The notes: generated from the sequence alone by a model not told the origin. Counted from the stretch's first letter, positions 17,290 to 26,054 are shown. The stretch: DNA of 64,000 bases from Bacteroidota bacterium (GCA_947451115.1 CANFXV010000009.1:1-64000), one strand, 5' to 3'. Made by a program: numbers and translations.

Positions 17290-18621
17290 TTATTTAGCGG
17301 TTGGTTTTTCTTTGGGTAAATAATGAAGTACCACACGATTGTCTTTGTTTAAATATTTTTTAGCTACATTCAATACATCCTGTCTGGTTACTTTATTGTA
17401 CTTCTCTAATTCTGTATTGATTAAATTGGCATCTCCAAAATAAACTTCATTGTTGGCCAAGCTTTCGGCAATACCTGCCATTGTTGCTTTTGAATTGACC
17501 ATCTCTGTAGTGATTTGATTTTTTACTTTTTGAAACTCGCGCTCCCCTACCAACCCATTTTTTAATTCATTGATCACACTGTCCATGTTTTTTTCTAGCG
17601 TATCAATATTAACCCCCACATTGGCAATGCCCAATGAGATAAATAAGCCATCATCTTCATTGAAAAAAGGAACAGATTGAACTGCTGCAGCCAATTGTTT
17701 GTTATCTACTAAAACTTTATTCATTCTTGATGATTCACCGCCTGATAAAATATTGGAAAGTACATTGAAGGCGTAATATTCATTACCCCCTTGCTTAGGT
17801 GCACGGTAGGCTTGGAATACACCAGCTAATTGAATGTTGTCATAAATCACATCCCTTACTTCTCCACCCAATGGTGGTTCTTTAATAGAAGGTCTATTCA
17901 TGACCAAAATTCCTTTTGCAATGGGACCAAAATAAGCTTCAATTTTTTTCTTTAATTCTGGTATATTGATGTCCCCGGCAATAGATAAAACACAATTATT
18001 AGGCACATAATAAGTTTTATAAAATTGTACAAATTCATCCAATTTGGCTGCATTCAAATGCTCCAAACTTCCAATAGTAAACCATCTGTATGGATGCACT
18101 TTATAGGCTCTTTTGAGTACTTCTGTGATAAAAGACCCATAGGGGCGATTGTCAATTCTTTGACGCTTTTCTTCTTTCACTACTTCACGCTGCGTATTCA
18201 CCCCTACTTGTTCCACCTTAGCATGCATCATGCGCTCACTCTCTAACCACAAACCTAAGTCTACTTGATTGGATGGGAAAAGTTCAAAATAGAAAGTACG
18301 ATCCTGCGTAGTATTGGCATTGGAATAGCCTCCAGCACCGCTCACATACTTATCAAATTCTCCTCTTTTGATATTGTCTGTTCCTTCGAAAAGCAAATGC
18401 TCAAAAAAATGAGCAAAGCCGGTACGAGCAGTATCCTCATTTTTAGAGCCCACATGGTACAAGGCCGATACTGCCACCACAGGCGCGGAATGATCTTCGT
18501 GTAAAATAATTTTTAATCCATTGGGCAGGGTGTACTTTTCAAATTGAATGGTTTGGCTTTTTGCCTGCACCAAGCAAAGTAAAAAAAGGCCTGTCAATAA
18601 GGAATTGCCTAATTTTTGCAT
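17290..18621 (-). CDS. M16 family zinc protease, catalytic subunit
   Basis: 443 residues with a signal peptide (residues 1-22, ending AKSQ), so it acts in the periplasm. The inverted zinc motif is intact: H71 and H75 with E74 in GFAHFFEHLLFEGT, and a downstream glutamate candidate at 149-151 in REVVKEEKR. The C-terminal half has NILSGGESSRMNKVLVDNKQLA, where the partner domain binds substrate. Two-chain M16 proteases pair one active and one inactive subunit; the next gene on the same strand supplies the inactive one. Confidence 0.92.
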   Translation of the reverse strand: MQKLGNSLLTGLFLLCLVQAKSQTIQFEKYTLPNGLKIILHEDHSAPVVAVSALYHVGSKNEDTARTGFAHFFEHLLFEGTDNIKRGEFDKYVSGAGGYSNANTTQDRTFYFELFPSNQVDLGLWLESERMMHAKVEQVGVNTQREVVKEEKRQRIDNRPYGSFITEVLKRAYKVHPYRWFTIGSLEHLNAAKLDEFVQFYKTYYVPNNCVLSIAGDINIPELKKKIEAYFGPIAKGILVMNRPSIKEPPLGGEVRDVIYDNIQLAGVFQAYRAPKQGGNEYYAFNVLSNILSGGESSRMNKVLVDNKQLAAAVQSVPFFNEDDGLFISLGIANVGVNIDTLEKNMDSVINELKNGLVGEREFQKVKNQITTEMVNSKATMAGIAESLANNEVYFGDANLINTELEKYNKVTRQDVLNVAKKYLNKDNRVVLHYLPKEKPTAK

Positions 18622-18742
18622 AAATGTAAATTTTAATTAAATAAAGTATAACGGTTTTATAAAGCGAAATGCTTGTTAAATGAAATTACTAATTTTTGAG
18701 CAGCCTCTAATATTCCTAAGATTAATTTTCTAAAATCTTATA

Positions 18743-19639
18743 CTATTTTAACAAAACTTGCTCAGGGCTCACTGCAGCTGCCTCAAACCATTGTATAGAA
18801 GGGTCTTTTTTAAACCAGGTCATTTGACGCTTAGCATAATGCCTCGTGTTTTGTTGAATTTTTTCTATGACTATCTCCTTTGTAATTTTATTTTCAAAAT
18901 ATTCTAACCATTCACTATAGCCTACTGTTTGCAATGCATTTAAATGCAAAAAAGCAGTTAAGCTTTTTACTTCTGCTTCTAATCCTTCTTCCACCATCAT
19001 CAACACTCTTTGATTGATTCTTTCGTACAATTGCTCCCTTGGCATTTCTAATCCAATTTTCACCAAATTAAAAGGCCTCTCCACTGCTTTTTTATGTTGA
19101 AAATTGGTAATAGAAGAACCAGTCCCAAGCATTACTTCTAAGGCGCGCATCAATCTTTGTGGATTTTTCTGCTCGCCCTTTGCCCAATAAATAGGATCTT
19201 TTACCGATACTTCCTTTTGCAACCACCTTAGGCCCAATTTTTCATATTGCTGGATGATGTTTTCTCTGATAGAGGCATCAATGGCTGGAATTAAATCGAG
19301 TCCTTCACAAAAAGCCTTAATGTACAAACCAGTTCCACCAACCATTACTATGGTATCCTTTTTTTTAAATAAATCGTTTACTTTTTCTAAGGCCCAATGT
19401 TCATAATAAGAGGCATTGAGCTCCTCATTGACTGAATGACTAGCGATGAAATGATGCGGTACCGCCTTCAATTCTTCTACACTTGGCCTGGCCACACCTA
19501 TATTCATTTCTTGATAACATTGGCGTGCGTCTGCAGAAATTATTTCTGTACTTAATTTTTTTGCAAGCGCAATGGCAAAGCTTGTTTTACCAACCGATGT
19601 TGGGCCCATGACAATGTATACTGTTTTAGTGGCGCTCAT
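18743..19639 (-). CDS. miaA: tRNA dimethylallyltransferase MiaA
   Basis: 298 residues. The P-loop is GPTSVGKTSFA near residue 12, followed by the conserved STEIISADARQCYQEMNIGVARPS. The protein transfers a dimethylallyl group to N6 of A37 in tRNAs that read codons starting with U. It also shows GGTGLYIKAFCEGLD and the C-terminal RHYAKRQMTWFKKD. It lies 44 nt after the acidic-tailed gene on the same strand; no strong terminator separates them. Confidence 0.96.
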   Translation of the reverse strand: MSATKTVYIVMGPTSVGKTSFAIALAKKLSTEIISADARQCYQEMNIGVARPSVEELKAVPHHFIASHSVNEELNASYYEHWALEKVNDLFKKKDTIVMVGGTGLYIKAFCEGLDLIPAIDASIRENIIQQYEKLGLRWLQKEVSVKDPIYWAKGEQKNPQRLMRALEVMLGTGSSITNFQHKKAVERPFNLVKIGLEMPREQLYERINQRVLMMVEEGLEAEVKSLTAFLHLNALQTVGYSEWLEYFENKITKEIVIEKIQQNTRHYAKRQMTWFKKDPSIQWFEAAAVSPEQVLLK

Positions 19640-19683
19640 TAAAAATTAATTTGGAATAAATAATAGAAGCTTGCCCTTCAATT

Positions 19684-20313
19684 CTAAAAAGCTTCTCCTT
19701 CAAAAAATTCAGCACCAGAGGATTCTTTATTGTTGTCTCCGTCATCAGACGCATCTGTGTCTTCTTCTTCGTTTTCATCAGCGTCTTCTCCTTCATCAGT
19801 GTCTTCTCCTTCTTGACCAAATCCTTCTTTGGCTTCAGATAAATCATATTTCTCTTCGATGTCCGCAAACTTTTCTCCCAACAATCCCTTGGTGCCATAT
19901 TGCATTGGCCCAACGCCTTCAATACGACTAATAATTGGATATTCTAAACTCATGTCCGCCTCTGAATTTTTAATCACTTGAATAAGTTCAATTAAAAAAG
20001 ACCAAGCCTTTACAAAATCATACAAATAAATAAAGTGCTGATTGGTATCGATGATTTCAGAACCAATGATGGTTTCTTCCATTAACAAAGGGGGTGCTTT
20101 GTATTCTTTGTCATACACTTCCTTACTAATTTCTCTTCCTCTTTGCCAAGTGTCATTACTTCTAAAAAAAGTGGCATCATGTTTTTGATCAAATTCAAAA
20201 GCCCTTAATATAATTTGATGCAAGTCGGCAAAATTTTGGGTATGCTTCACCAAAACATCTCTGTAAATCACATCATCCTCCTCCCAATAAACCCTAAATT
20301 TTAATACTGCCAT
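19684..20313 (-). CDS. Plasmid pRiA4b ORF-3-like protein with acidic tail
   Basis: 209 residues. The first ~150 residues resemble the pRiA4b ORF-3 family (PF07929): VLKFRVYWEEDDVIYRDVLVKHTQNFADLHQIILRAFEFDQKHDATFF, then YLYDFVKAWSFLIELIQV. The family often has a YDfGDxW motif near the C-terminus; here it is reduced to YDFVKAW. From about residue 157 the protein is an acidic, probably disordered tail (EDTDEGEDADENEEEDTDA). The function is unknown. It lies between cca and miaA on the same strand, which hints at an RNA-related role but proves nothing. Confidence 0.75.
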   Translation of the reverse strand: MAVLKFRVYWEEDDVIYRDVLVKHTQNFADLHQIILRAFEFDQKHDATFFRSNDTWQRGREISKEVYDKEYKAPPLLMEETIIGSEIIDTNQHFIYLYDFVKAWSFLIELIQVIKNSEADMSLEYPIISRIEGVGPMQYGTKGLLGEKFADIEEKYDLSEAKEGFGQEGEDTDEGEDADENEEEDTDASDDGDNNKESSGAEFFEGEAF

Positions 20314-20338
20314 TTTGGTATTTTGAAACGCTAAATTA

Positions 20339-21760
20339 CTATTTTATTACAGGATACAAGCCTAGTTTTTCAGCTTCTTTTAACATAAAAGCATAAGCCG
20401 CATCATATTCATTGGAAATGATTCCGTCCAATATGGCTTCTCTGATGGCATCTTTGATTATACCTACTTGTTTAGAAGGGGCAATGGCAAATAATTGCAT
20501 TATAATTTCACCTGTTATAGGCGGTTGCCAATTTCTAATATTGTCCTTTTCTTCTACTTCCTGCAATCTTAGTTTGACATAATCAAAACCTTGTAAATAA
20601 CGTTTTACTTTCACTTTATTTTTGCTGGTAATGTCTGCCGCACAAAGCAACATTAAAAATTCAATGTCCTCACCGGCATCAAACAAGAGTCTTCGAATGG
20701 CGCTATCGGTCACAGATTCCTTGGTCAAGGAAATAGGTCTTAAATGCAAGGCCACTAATTTCTGTACCATTTTCATTTTATCATTCAATGGTAATTTTAA
20801 TTGCGTGAAAATTTTAGGTACCATTCTTGCACCCACTACTTCATGTCCATGAAAAGTCCATCCAAAACCAGTTTCAAATTTTTTTGTTTTAGGTTTGGCA
20901 ATATCATGCAATAAGGCAGCCCATCTTAACCAAAGATCATTCGAAGTGGCTGCTACATTGTCTAAAACTTGAAGGGTATGTGAAAAATTATCCTTATGCC
21001 CAATGCCATCCAATGTCTCGGCCCCTTCCAATTGCAGCAATACCGGAAATATAAATTTTAATAAGCCCGCCTCTTTTAACAAATACCAACCCTTGGAAGG
21101 CCTGTCTGTCATCATAATTTTTTGCAACTCCTCCGTAATTCTTTCTTGAGAAACAATCTTAATTCGATCCGCCATTTTTTGGATGGCTGTAAAAGTTGCT
21201 GGCGTAATAGTGAAATCTAATTGTGTAGCAAAACGAATGGCACGCATCATACGCAAGGGATCATCGTCAAAAGTTTGCTCGGGTGCCAGTGGTGTTCTTA
21301 ATATTTTATTTTCTAAATCTTTGACGCCGCCAAAAGGATCTATCAAAATACCAAAATTATTTTCACTCAATTCTACCGCCAACGCATTGATGGTAAAATC
21401 TCTTCTGTTTTGATCGTCTTCGATGCTTCCAGGGCTTACTTCAGGCTTTCTACTGTCTTTGGAATAACTTTCTTTTCTAGCACCCACAAATTCAATTTCA
21501 ACACTATCTAATTTCACCTGTGCTGTGCCAAATGTTTTAAATAAAGAAACAGGAGGCCTAGGCTTGAATTGATTGGCAAAGGCAGTTGCCAATTCAAGAC
21601 CATCCCCTAAGCAAACAATATCGATGTCCTTTGTCGGTCGATCTAAAATTTTATCACGCACAAAGCCACCCACTGCAAAAGCAGGCACTCCCATTTTAGT
21701 TGCTTCTTGAGCGACTACTTCAAACAGGGCTTGTTCTGAGGCGGTGAATTTTATTTGCAT
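20339..21760 (-). CDS. cca: CCA tRNA nucleotidyltransferase with HD domain
   Basis: 473 residues from ATG 21760. A GTG two codons upstream lies inside the -7 box and is rejected. The N-terminal class II nucleotidyltransferase head has GGFVRDKILDRPTKDIDIV with the catalytic DxD. RRDFTINALAVE and DDPLRMMRAIRFATQLDF follow, then an HD domain with LLHDIAKP near residue 265. The enzyme adds or repairs the 3' CCA end of tRNAs. It is first in the minus-strand series cca - pRiA4b-like - miaA. Confidence 0.94.
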   Translation of the reverse strand: MQIKFTASEQALFEVVAQEATKMGVPAFAVGGFVRDKILDRPTKDIDIVCLGDGLELATAFANQFKPRPPVSLFKTFGTAQVKLDSVEIEFVGARKESYSKDSRKPEVSPGSIEDDQNRRDFTINALAVELSENNFGILIDPFGGVKDLENKILRTPLAPEQTFDDDPLRMMRAIRFATQLDFTITPATFTAIQKMADRIKIVSQERITEELQKIMMTDRPSKGWYLLKEAGLLKFIFPVLLQLEGAETLDGIGHKDNFSHTLQVLDNVAATSNDLWLRWAALLHDIAKPKTKKFETGFGWTFHGHEVVGARMVPKIFTQLKLPLNDKMKMVQKLVALHLRPISLTKESVTDSAIRRLLFDAGEDIEFLMLLCAADITSKNKVKVKRYLQGFDYVKLRLQEVEEKDNIRNWQPPITGEIIMQLFAIAPSKQVGIIKDAIREAILDGIISNEYDAAYAFMLKEAEKLGLYPVIK

Positions 21761-21765
21761 CTGCA

Positions 21766-21773
21766 CAAAAGTA
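21766..21773 (-). promoter_or_regulatory. -7 box (TACTTTTG) of cca, predicted leaderless
   Basis: Exact TAnnTTTG match on the minus strand, 5 nt before the ATG at 21760. The spacing equals that at the SRP RNA gene, so the transcript should begin at or next to the start codon. Confidence 0.55.
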
Positions 21774-22775
21774 CTAATGTTGTAGCACTTGTAATAAAGG
21801 ACTGATCAATTCTTGAATTTGGATGGAATGGGCACAATTAAAATGGGTCAAAGGACATTTCTTTTTTCCATGCAACCCACATGGTCGGCAAGCTAAATTT
21901 TCTTGGGTTTGCACGATAAAAGACTGCTCTGACAATGGTCCATAGCCAAAGGCTGGAATGGTGGAACAATAAATGGCGACCACTGGTGCATTCATGGCCG
22001 AAGCAAAATGCATAGGGGCAGAATCGTTCACATAATTTAATACTGCTTTTGCTTGCAAGGCAGCGGAAGCCAAAAAGCCAATTTCTCCTGCTAGATTGAT
22101 CAATTGTTTGTGGGCAGATTTCATCATTTTCTCTCCAATGATTCTATCCCCTGCACCACCTAATATATAAATGGGCCCATCAAAAGGAAGGGCTTGCAAA
22201 AATTTTACCCAAGCAGAAAGCGGATATTGTTTTGTATACCAGACCGAAGCGGGTGCAATACAAACATAAGGTTGGTCTTGATATTTTTGGATAGATTCCA
22301 AATCTTTTGCACTAGGATATAATTTGGGTGGTACTAAAACAATCGGACCCCATACTTGAATCAATTGATGGTTTCTATTGATCTCATGCATCCCAGCTTC
22401 AATTTCTAAATGCTTGATGGAATGGGTGAATAAAAATGAAAAAGGATTTTTATTAAAGCCGATTTTAAATTTTGCTTTGGAAAGCGCGGTCCACAATCCA
22501 GTGGCTGCAAAACGTTGCACATTCACTACTGCATCATACTGCGCTTTTCTAATTTGAATTAAAATTTTTAACCAGTGAATGTATTTCTGCTTTTTTTTAT
22601 TCCACACAATTACTTCATGAATAAAAGGATGCCCATGAAATAAAGATTCATTGCCTTGACGAACCAATACATCCATTGCTGCCAAAGGATATTGCGCATG
22701 TAGGGATTCCAGTAAGGCCGTGGCCAGCACTACATCTCCAATAAAAGCCGTTTGTATGACCAAAATTTTTTGCAT
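21774..22775 (-). CDS. Glycosyltransferase family 9 (heptosyltransferase-like)
   Basis: 333 residues from ATG 22775, which gives MQKILVIQTAFIGDVVLATALLESL and avoids overlap with the upstream gene ending at 22783. This N-terminal loop is typical of GT9. The C-terminal half has VCIAPASVWYTKQYP, ILGGAGDRIIGE and YVNDSAPMHFASAMNAPVVAIYCST, where the usual NDSGPMH has Ala for Gly. GT9 enzymes add heptose or similar sugars to the LPS core from nucleotide-activated donors at the inner membrane. Donor and acceptor are unknown. Confidence 0.9.
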   Translation of the reverse strand: MQKILVIQTAFIGDVVLATALLESLHAQYPLAAMDVLVRQGNESLFHGHPFIHEVIVWNKKKQKYIHWLKILIQIRKAQYDAVVNVQRFAATGLWTALSKAKFKIGFNKNPFSFLFTHSIKHLEIEAGMHEINRNHQLIQVWGPIVLVPPKLYPSAKDLESIQKYQDQPYVCIAPASVWYTKQYPLSAWVKFLQALPFDGPIYILGGAGDRIIGEKMMKSAHKQLINLAGEIGFLASAALQAKAVLNYVNDSAPMHFASAMNAPVVAIYCSTIPAFGYGPLSEQSFIVQTQENLACRPCGLHGKKKCPLTHFNCAHSIQIQELISPLLQVLQH

Positions 22776-22782
22776 TGGGGTA

Positions 22783-23355
22783 TTAAGGTCTAATGATGAT
22801 AAGATTCCCTTCTTGATCCCATTTGACAATGGAAGATGGTTGGGCTAATTCGGTTTCGTCTTGTCTGTGCTTGACCACATAATCTACCCCTTCAATAATG
22901 TCTAAAGAAATATCTCTAAAACACATAGGTGTTGGATAACCCGATAAATTGGCGGAAGTACTTACAATGGGTTTACCCAATTGTTTAATGATAGTTTTAC
23001 AAAAAACATCCTTGGTAATTCTAATGGCCACAGAGCCATCTGCTGCCATTAAATTGTTGGCCAAATTTTTTGCTTTTTGATAAATCACCGTAGTGGGTTT
23101 ATGAATGCCTTTGATGTAATCAAATACTTGTAGCTGTGCATCTTCCACATAATTTAAAATAGATTGCTCTTCTTCTACCAAAACAATCATAGCCTTGGTA
23201 TCTGTTCTTTTTTTTAAGGCAAATATTTTTGCTACAGCGACTTCATTGGTGGCATCACAGCCAATGCCCCAGACCGTATCGGTGGGATAAAGAATGATTG
23301 CTCCTTTTTGAAGGGCCGCCAAACATGCTTCAAGGTCTTCTTCGTAAACAAACAT
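22783..23355 (-). CDS. L-threonylcarbamoyladenylate synthase, Sua5/YrdC/YciO family
   Basis: 190 residues from ATG 23355 (MFVYEEDLEACLAAL); a longer frame begins at 23418 but its extra 21 residues do not look conserved. Core motifs: GAIILYPTDTVWGIGCDATN, KRTDTKAMIVLV, VAIRITKDVF and PIVSTSANLSGYPTP. TsaC/Sua5 makes threonylcarbamoyl-AMP from Thr, bicarbonate and ATP for the t6A37 modification of tRNA. YciO-type paralogues look alike; the KRxxxKp core and SANLSG favour the TsaC role, but this is not certain. Confidence 0.88.
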   Translation of the reverse strand: MFVYEEDLEACLAALQKGAIILYPTDTVWGIGCDATNEVAVAKIFALKKRTDTKAMIVLVEEEQSILNYVEDAQLQVFDYIKGIHKPTTVIYQKAKNLANNLMAADGSVAIRITKDVFCKTIIKQLGKPIVSTSANLSGYPTPMCFRDISLDIIEGVDYVVKHRQDETELAQPSSIVKWDQEGNLIIIRP

Positions 23356-23437
23356 GTTGCAAATTAAACAATACTTATAAATAAACGAGGGTTGATTATT
23401 GTGTATAAGAAACTGCAATTATTTATGCCCTAGTTTG

Positions 23438-23445
23438 TAATTTTG
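23438..23445 (+). promoter_or_regulatory. -7 box (TAATTTTG) of dapD
   Basis: Exact TAnnTTTG match 14 nt before the ATG at 23460. No convincing -33 TTTG at the expected distance. Confidence 0.5.
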
Positions 23446-23459
23446 TACAAATTATAATC

Positions 23460-24272
23460 ATGGAATTAAAAAATAAGATTGAAGCGGCCTGGGCCGATCG
23501 TAGTTTATTAAAAGACGAAGCCTATAGTAATGCAGTGCTCGCAGTAATTGAGGAAGTGGACAAAGGCCGATTAAGAGTTGCGGAACCAAAAGACAATGGA
23601 TGGGTGGTCAATGAATGGGTAAAACAAGCCATTTTATTGTATTTCGCTATTCAACCTATGCAAACCTGGGAATTAGCCCCTTTTGAATTTCATGATAAGA
23701 TGTTGCTTAAATCTAATTATGCCGCTTTAGGTGTAAGAGCAGTGCCCCATGCGGTAGCTAGATATGGCGCTTATTTAGCAAAGAATGTGGTGTTAATGCC
23801 AAGCTATGTAAATATTGGCGCCTTTGTAGATGAAGGCACGATGGTAGATACCTGGGCTACTGTGGGAAGTTGTGCTCAAATCGGGAAAGGGGTACATTTA
23901 AGTGGAGGTGTAGGTATTGGGGGCGTTTTGGAGCCCTTACAAGCAAGCCCTGTAGTGATAGAAGATGGCTGTTTTATTGGAAGCAGATGCATTGTAGTAG
24001 AAGGCGTTCATGTGGAAAAAGAAGCTGTATTAGGCGCCAATGTAGTCTTAACCCAAAGCACAAAAATTATAGATGTAAGTGGCCCAACGCCCATTGAATA
24101 CAAAGGCCGAGTTCCGGCAAGAAGCGTAGTCATTCCTGGCTCTTACAGAAAGTCATTTCCTGCAGGGGATTATCAAGTAAGCTGTGCTTTAATCATTGGT
24201 CAAAGAAAGCCAAGTACCGATTTAAAAACCAGCCTGAACGATGCTTTAAGAGATTTTAATGTAGCGGTGTAA
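23460..24272 (+). CDS. dapD: 2,3,4,5-tetrahydropyridine-2,6-dicarboxylate N-succinyltransferase
   Basis: 270 residues. An N-terminal helical domain is followed by a left-handed beta helix of hexapeptide repeats (about 100-240), then YRKSFPAGDYQVSCALIIGQR. It transfers succinyl from succinyl-CoA to tetrahydrodipicolinate in the succinylase branch of lysine and diaminopimelate synthesis. Residues VPHAVARYGAYLAKNVVLMPSYVNIGAFVDEGTMVDTWATVGSCAQIGK are almost a family consensus. It stands alone, with its own -7 box upstream and two hairpins downstream. Confidence 0.97.
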   Translation: MELKNKIEAAWADRSLLKDEAYSNAVLAVIEEVDKGRLRVAEPKDNGWVVNEWVKQAILLYFAIQPMQTWELAPFEFHDKMLLKSNYAALGVRAVPHAVARYGAYLAKNVVLMPSYVNIGAFVDEGTMVDTWATVGSCAQIGKGVHLSGGVGIGGVLEPLQASPVVIEDGCFIGSRCIVVEGVHVEKEAVLGANVVLTQSTKIIDVSGPTPIEYKGRVPARSVVIPGSYRKSFPAGDYQVSCALIIGQRKPSTDLKTSLNDALRDFNVAV

Positions 24273-24287
24273 ATCGCTAAAAAATTT

Positions 24288-24342
24288 GGGGTGACCAGAA
24301 CGAATTCCAATCACCCCGATTATCCTTCCCCCAAAGGATAAT
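24288..24342 (+). terminator. Two adjacent hairpins after dapD
   Basis: First hairpin: GGGGTGA (24288-24294) with TCACCCC (24311-24317). Second: ATTATCCTT (24319-24327) with AAGGATAAT (24334-24342) and a 6-nt loop. Neither has a strong T-run, so the termination role is inferred from position. The rest of the gap to 24591 is extremely AT-rich and shows no further gene. Confidence 0.5.
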
Positions 24343-24591
24343 TATGTTTAAGCATCTTAATATTTTTATTAAATATTCTATATATTTAATAAATTATTAA
24401 TATGTAAATCGTAATTTTTATTTACAATACAAATATTTATACTTGTTTCTACTTTTTCCAAATGAATAGCAATCTTTCTAGAGAATTTTGTTATAGCTAT
24501 TTAAATAATTATTAAATAATTAATTACATATTTATAATATATTAAATATTAAAAAAACACATAAGAAATAAATCTATTGTTTAAATTTTCA
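24343..24591. other. Very AT-rich intergenic stretch without genes
   Basis: About 250 bases built almost only of A and T, with many short runs such as ATTTAATAAATTATTAATA and ATTATTAAATAATTAATT. No reading frame, tRNA or repeat family is visible. It is the only gap above 300 bp (24273-24602) in the window. It could be a curved or nucleoid-protein-bound control region, or the scar of an insertion. Confidence 0.7.
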
Positions 24592-24599
24592 TACATTTG
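24592..24599 (+). promoter_or_regulatory. -7 box (TACATTTG) of the membrane sensor-like gene, predicted leaderless
   Basis: Exact TAnnTTTG match 3 nt before the ATG at 24603, and identical in sequence to the SRP RNA box. The alternative TTG start at 24597 lies inside the box and is rejected. Confidence 0.55.
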
Positions 24600-24602
24600 A
24601 CT

Positions 24603-26054
24603 ATGCGGTGGAAACAATTTTTAGTTTTTTTATTATTTATAATTAGTAGCATAAATGCCAATGCAGCGAGTAAATTAGATAATACTCCTTTTAAAAAACA
24701 GGACATTGCCCTTTTAGACCTGCTCTATAAAGACAGTGTCAATTCCCTAAACATTCAACTTAATTCGAGTATTTATCAATTTGGCTTAGACAATAAGGAA
24801 TATAGAAATATAGCCTTATTCAAACAAAAACAAGAAATTTGGCTACAGCCCTTGGGTACAGGTAAACTTTTTAAGGTCAATAAATCAAGTACTGGCTATT
24901 CCCTGCAAAGAATAGATTCCACCATTCATTCTGGGGTGAATTTTAATTCTGTAAGTTTTAGCTTACATGATACCCTTTTTCAATACGGAGGTTCTGGATT
25001 TTGGACCATTCGAGGCCTCATTACTTATTTTAGCAATAGTACCCATGAATGGGAATTGTACCCAAGCCACCAATCGGTGAATGGGTATGAAGGATTGTCT
25101 AATTATGCTTTCTACCATCTTGATACCCTTGCCAATAAATTGTATGCCACCAACGTAGTAGAATTAAAAGACCCCCCTTTTGATTTAGGTTTTAATGTGG
25201 TGGATAGTGTTTATACATTCAATTTTAAAACTAAAAATTGGACCAATTTAGGCCCCCTCAATCCCGAGTTTAAAAAAATGATTGACAAGGATAATTTTTA
25301 CACCTTACACCTTGGGAAATTATTTTTATTTAGAAGATTTTTTGACTGGCATTGGGTAGATTTCGAAAACAATTTATATGGCAATCTTAAAATAGAAAAG
25401 AATTCAGAAGCCAAACAAAAATGGCTGAATTTATACAATACAAAATCTACTTACCAAGATTTACAATTTAACTTAGGCAATACTTGCTACCTGATTAAAT
25501 TGGACCCAGATTTAAATACCACATATACTTCATTTACTATCCAAAAAGAAGATTTAGATTTAAGCGAAACAAAATACGTTTATAAAAAAAATAATTTTAT
25601 TCTTGCTTTCTATTTAAATACAGTGGTGCCATTTTTTACACCCAATGTATATATTTTAATCATTGTTTCGTTTTTTATCTTCTTTGTTTTATATCGTCAA
25701 AGAAAGAAAAGAGTACCCAAGGAAGTGAATGCTATTTTGAATTACAATTTCGTGAATTCACTCACTATTATTGAAAAAGAATTGGTACAAGTACTGTATC
25801 AGCAACAATTAAAAGGAGAGGAAATTTCTCCAAAATTGATCAATAAAATTATTGGTGTTCAACAAAAAGATACCCTAACACAGAACAAAAGTAGAAGCGA
25901 TCATTTCTTGAAAATAAATCAGAAATACAAATTAGCTACCCAACAAGAGTTACCCCTGATTGTTAAAAGTCGCGATAGTATCGACAAAAGACAATACAAT
26001 TATGGCTTAGAAACTAGGTACCTTCAAGAATTGAGTAAATATTTTAAAAGCTAA
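24603..26054 (+). CDS. Signal peptide + periplasmic domain + one TM helix + cytoplasmic tail; putative membrane sensor/regulator
   Basis: 483 residues; no family recognised with certainty. Residues 1-22 are a signal peptide (SINANAAS). Residues 23-335 are periplasmic, with Trp-rich blocks such as GSGFWTIRGLITYFSNSTHEWELYP and FKTKNWTNLGPLNPEF that recall Kelch beta-propeller blades. A single helix follows at about 343-363 (YILIIVSFFIFFVLY), then the basic RQRKKR. The ~119-residue tail starts with a helix pair (LTIIEKELVQVLYQQQLKGEEISPKLINKIIG) and contains NKSRSDHFLKINQKY and DSIDKRQYNYGL, which look like a small winged helix-turn-helix. The layout suggests direct signalling from periplasm to DNA. 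Its stop overlaps the stop of the convergent gene. Confidence 0.7.
   Translation: MRWKQFLVFLLFIISSINANAASKLDNTPFKKQDIALLDLLYKDSVNSLNIQLNSSIYQFGLDNKEYRNIALFKQKQEIWLQPLGTGKLFKVNKSSTGYSLQRIDSTIHSGVNFNSVSFSLHDTLFQYGGSGFWTIRGLITYFSNSTHEWELYPSHQSVNGYEGLSNYAFYHLDTLANKLYATNVVELKDPPFDLGFNVVDSVYTFNFKTKNWTNLGPLNPEFKKMIDKDNFYTLHLGKLFLFRRFFDWHWVDFENNLYGNLKIEKNSEAKQKWLNLYNTKSTYQDLQFNLGNTCYLIKLDPDLNTTYTSFTIQKEDLDLSETKYVYKKNNFILAFYLNTVVPFFTPNVYILIIVSFFIFFVLYRQRKKRVPKEVNAILNYNFVNSLTIIEKELVQVLYQQQLKGEEISPKLINKIIGVQQKDTLTQNKSRSDHFLKINQKYKLATQQELPLIVKSRDSIDKRQYNYGLETRYLQELSKYFKS

Noticed and set aside
19684-20313. Mobile-element passenger gene because of the pRiA4b ORF-3 resemblance
   Set aside because: No inverted repeats, transposase or integrase nearby; the gene lies among housekeeping genes on the same strand.
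24319-24342. Riboswitch after dapD
   Set aside because: Two simple hairpins without conserved riboswitch features, located downstream of the gene; lysine riboswitches lie upstream and are much larger.
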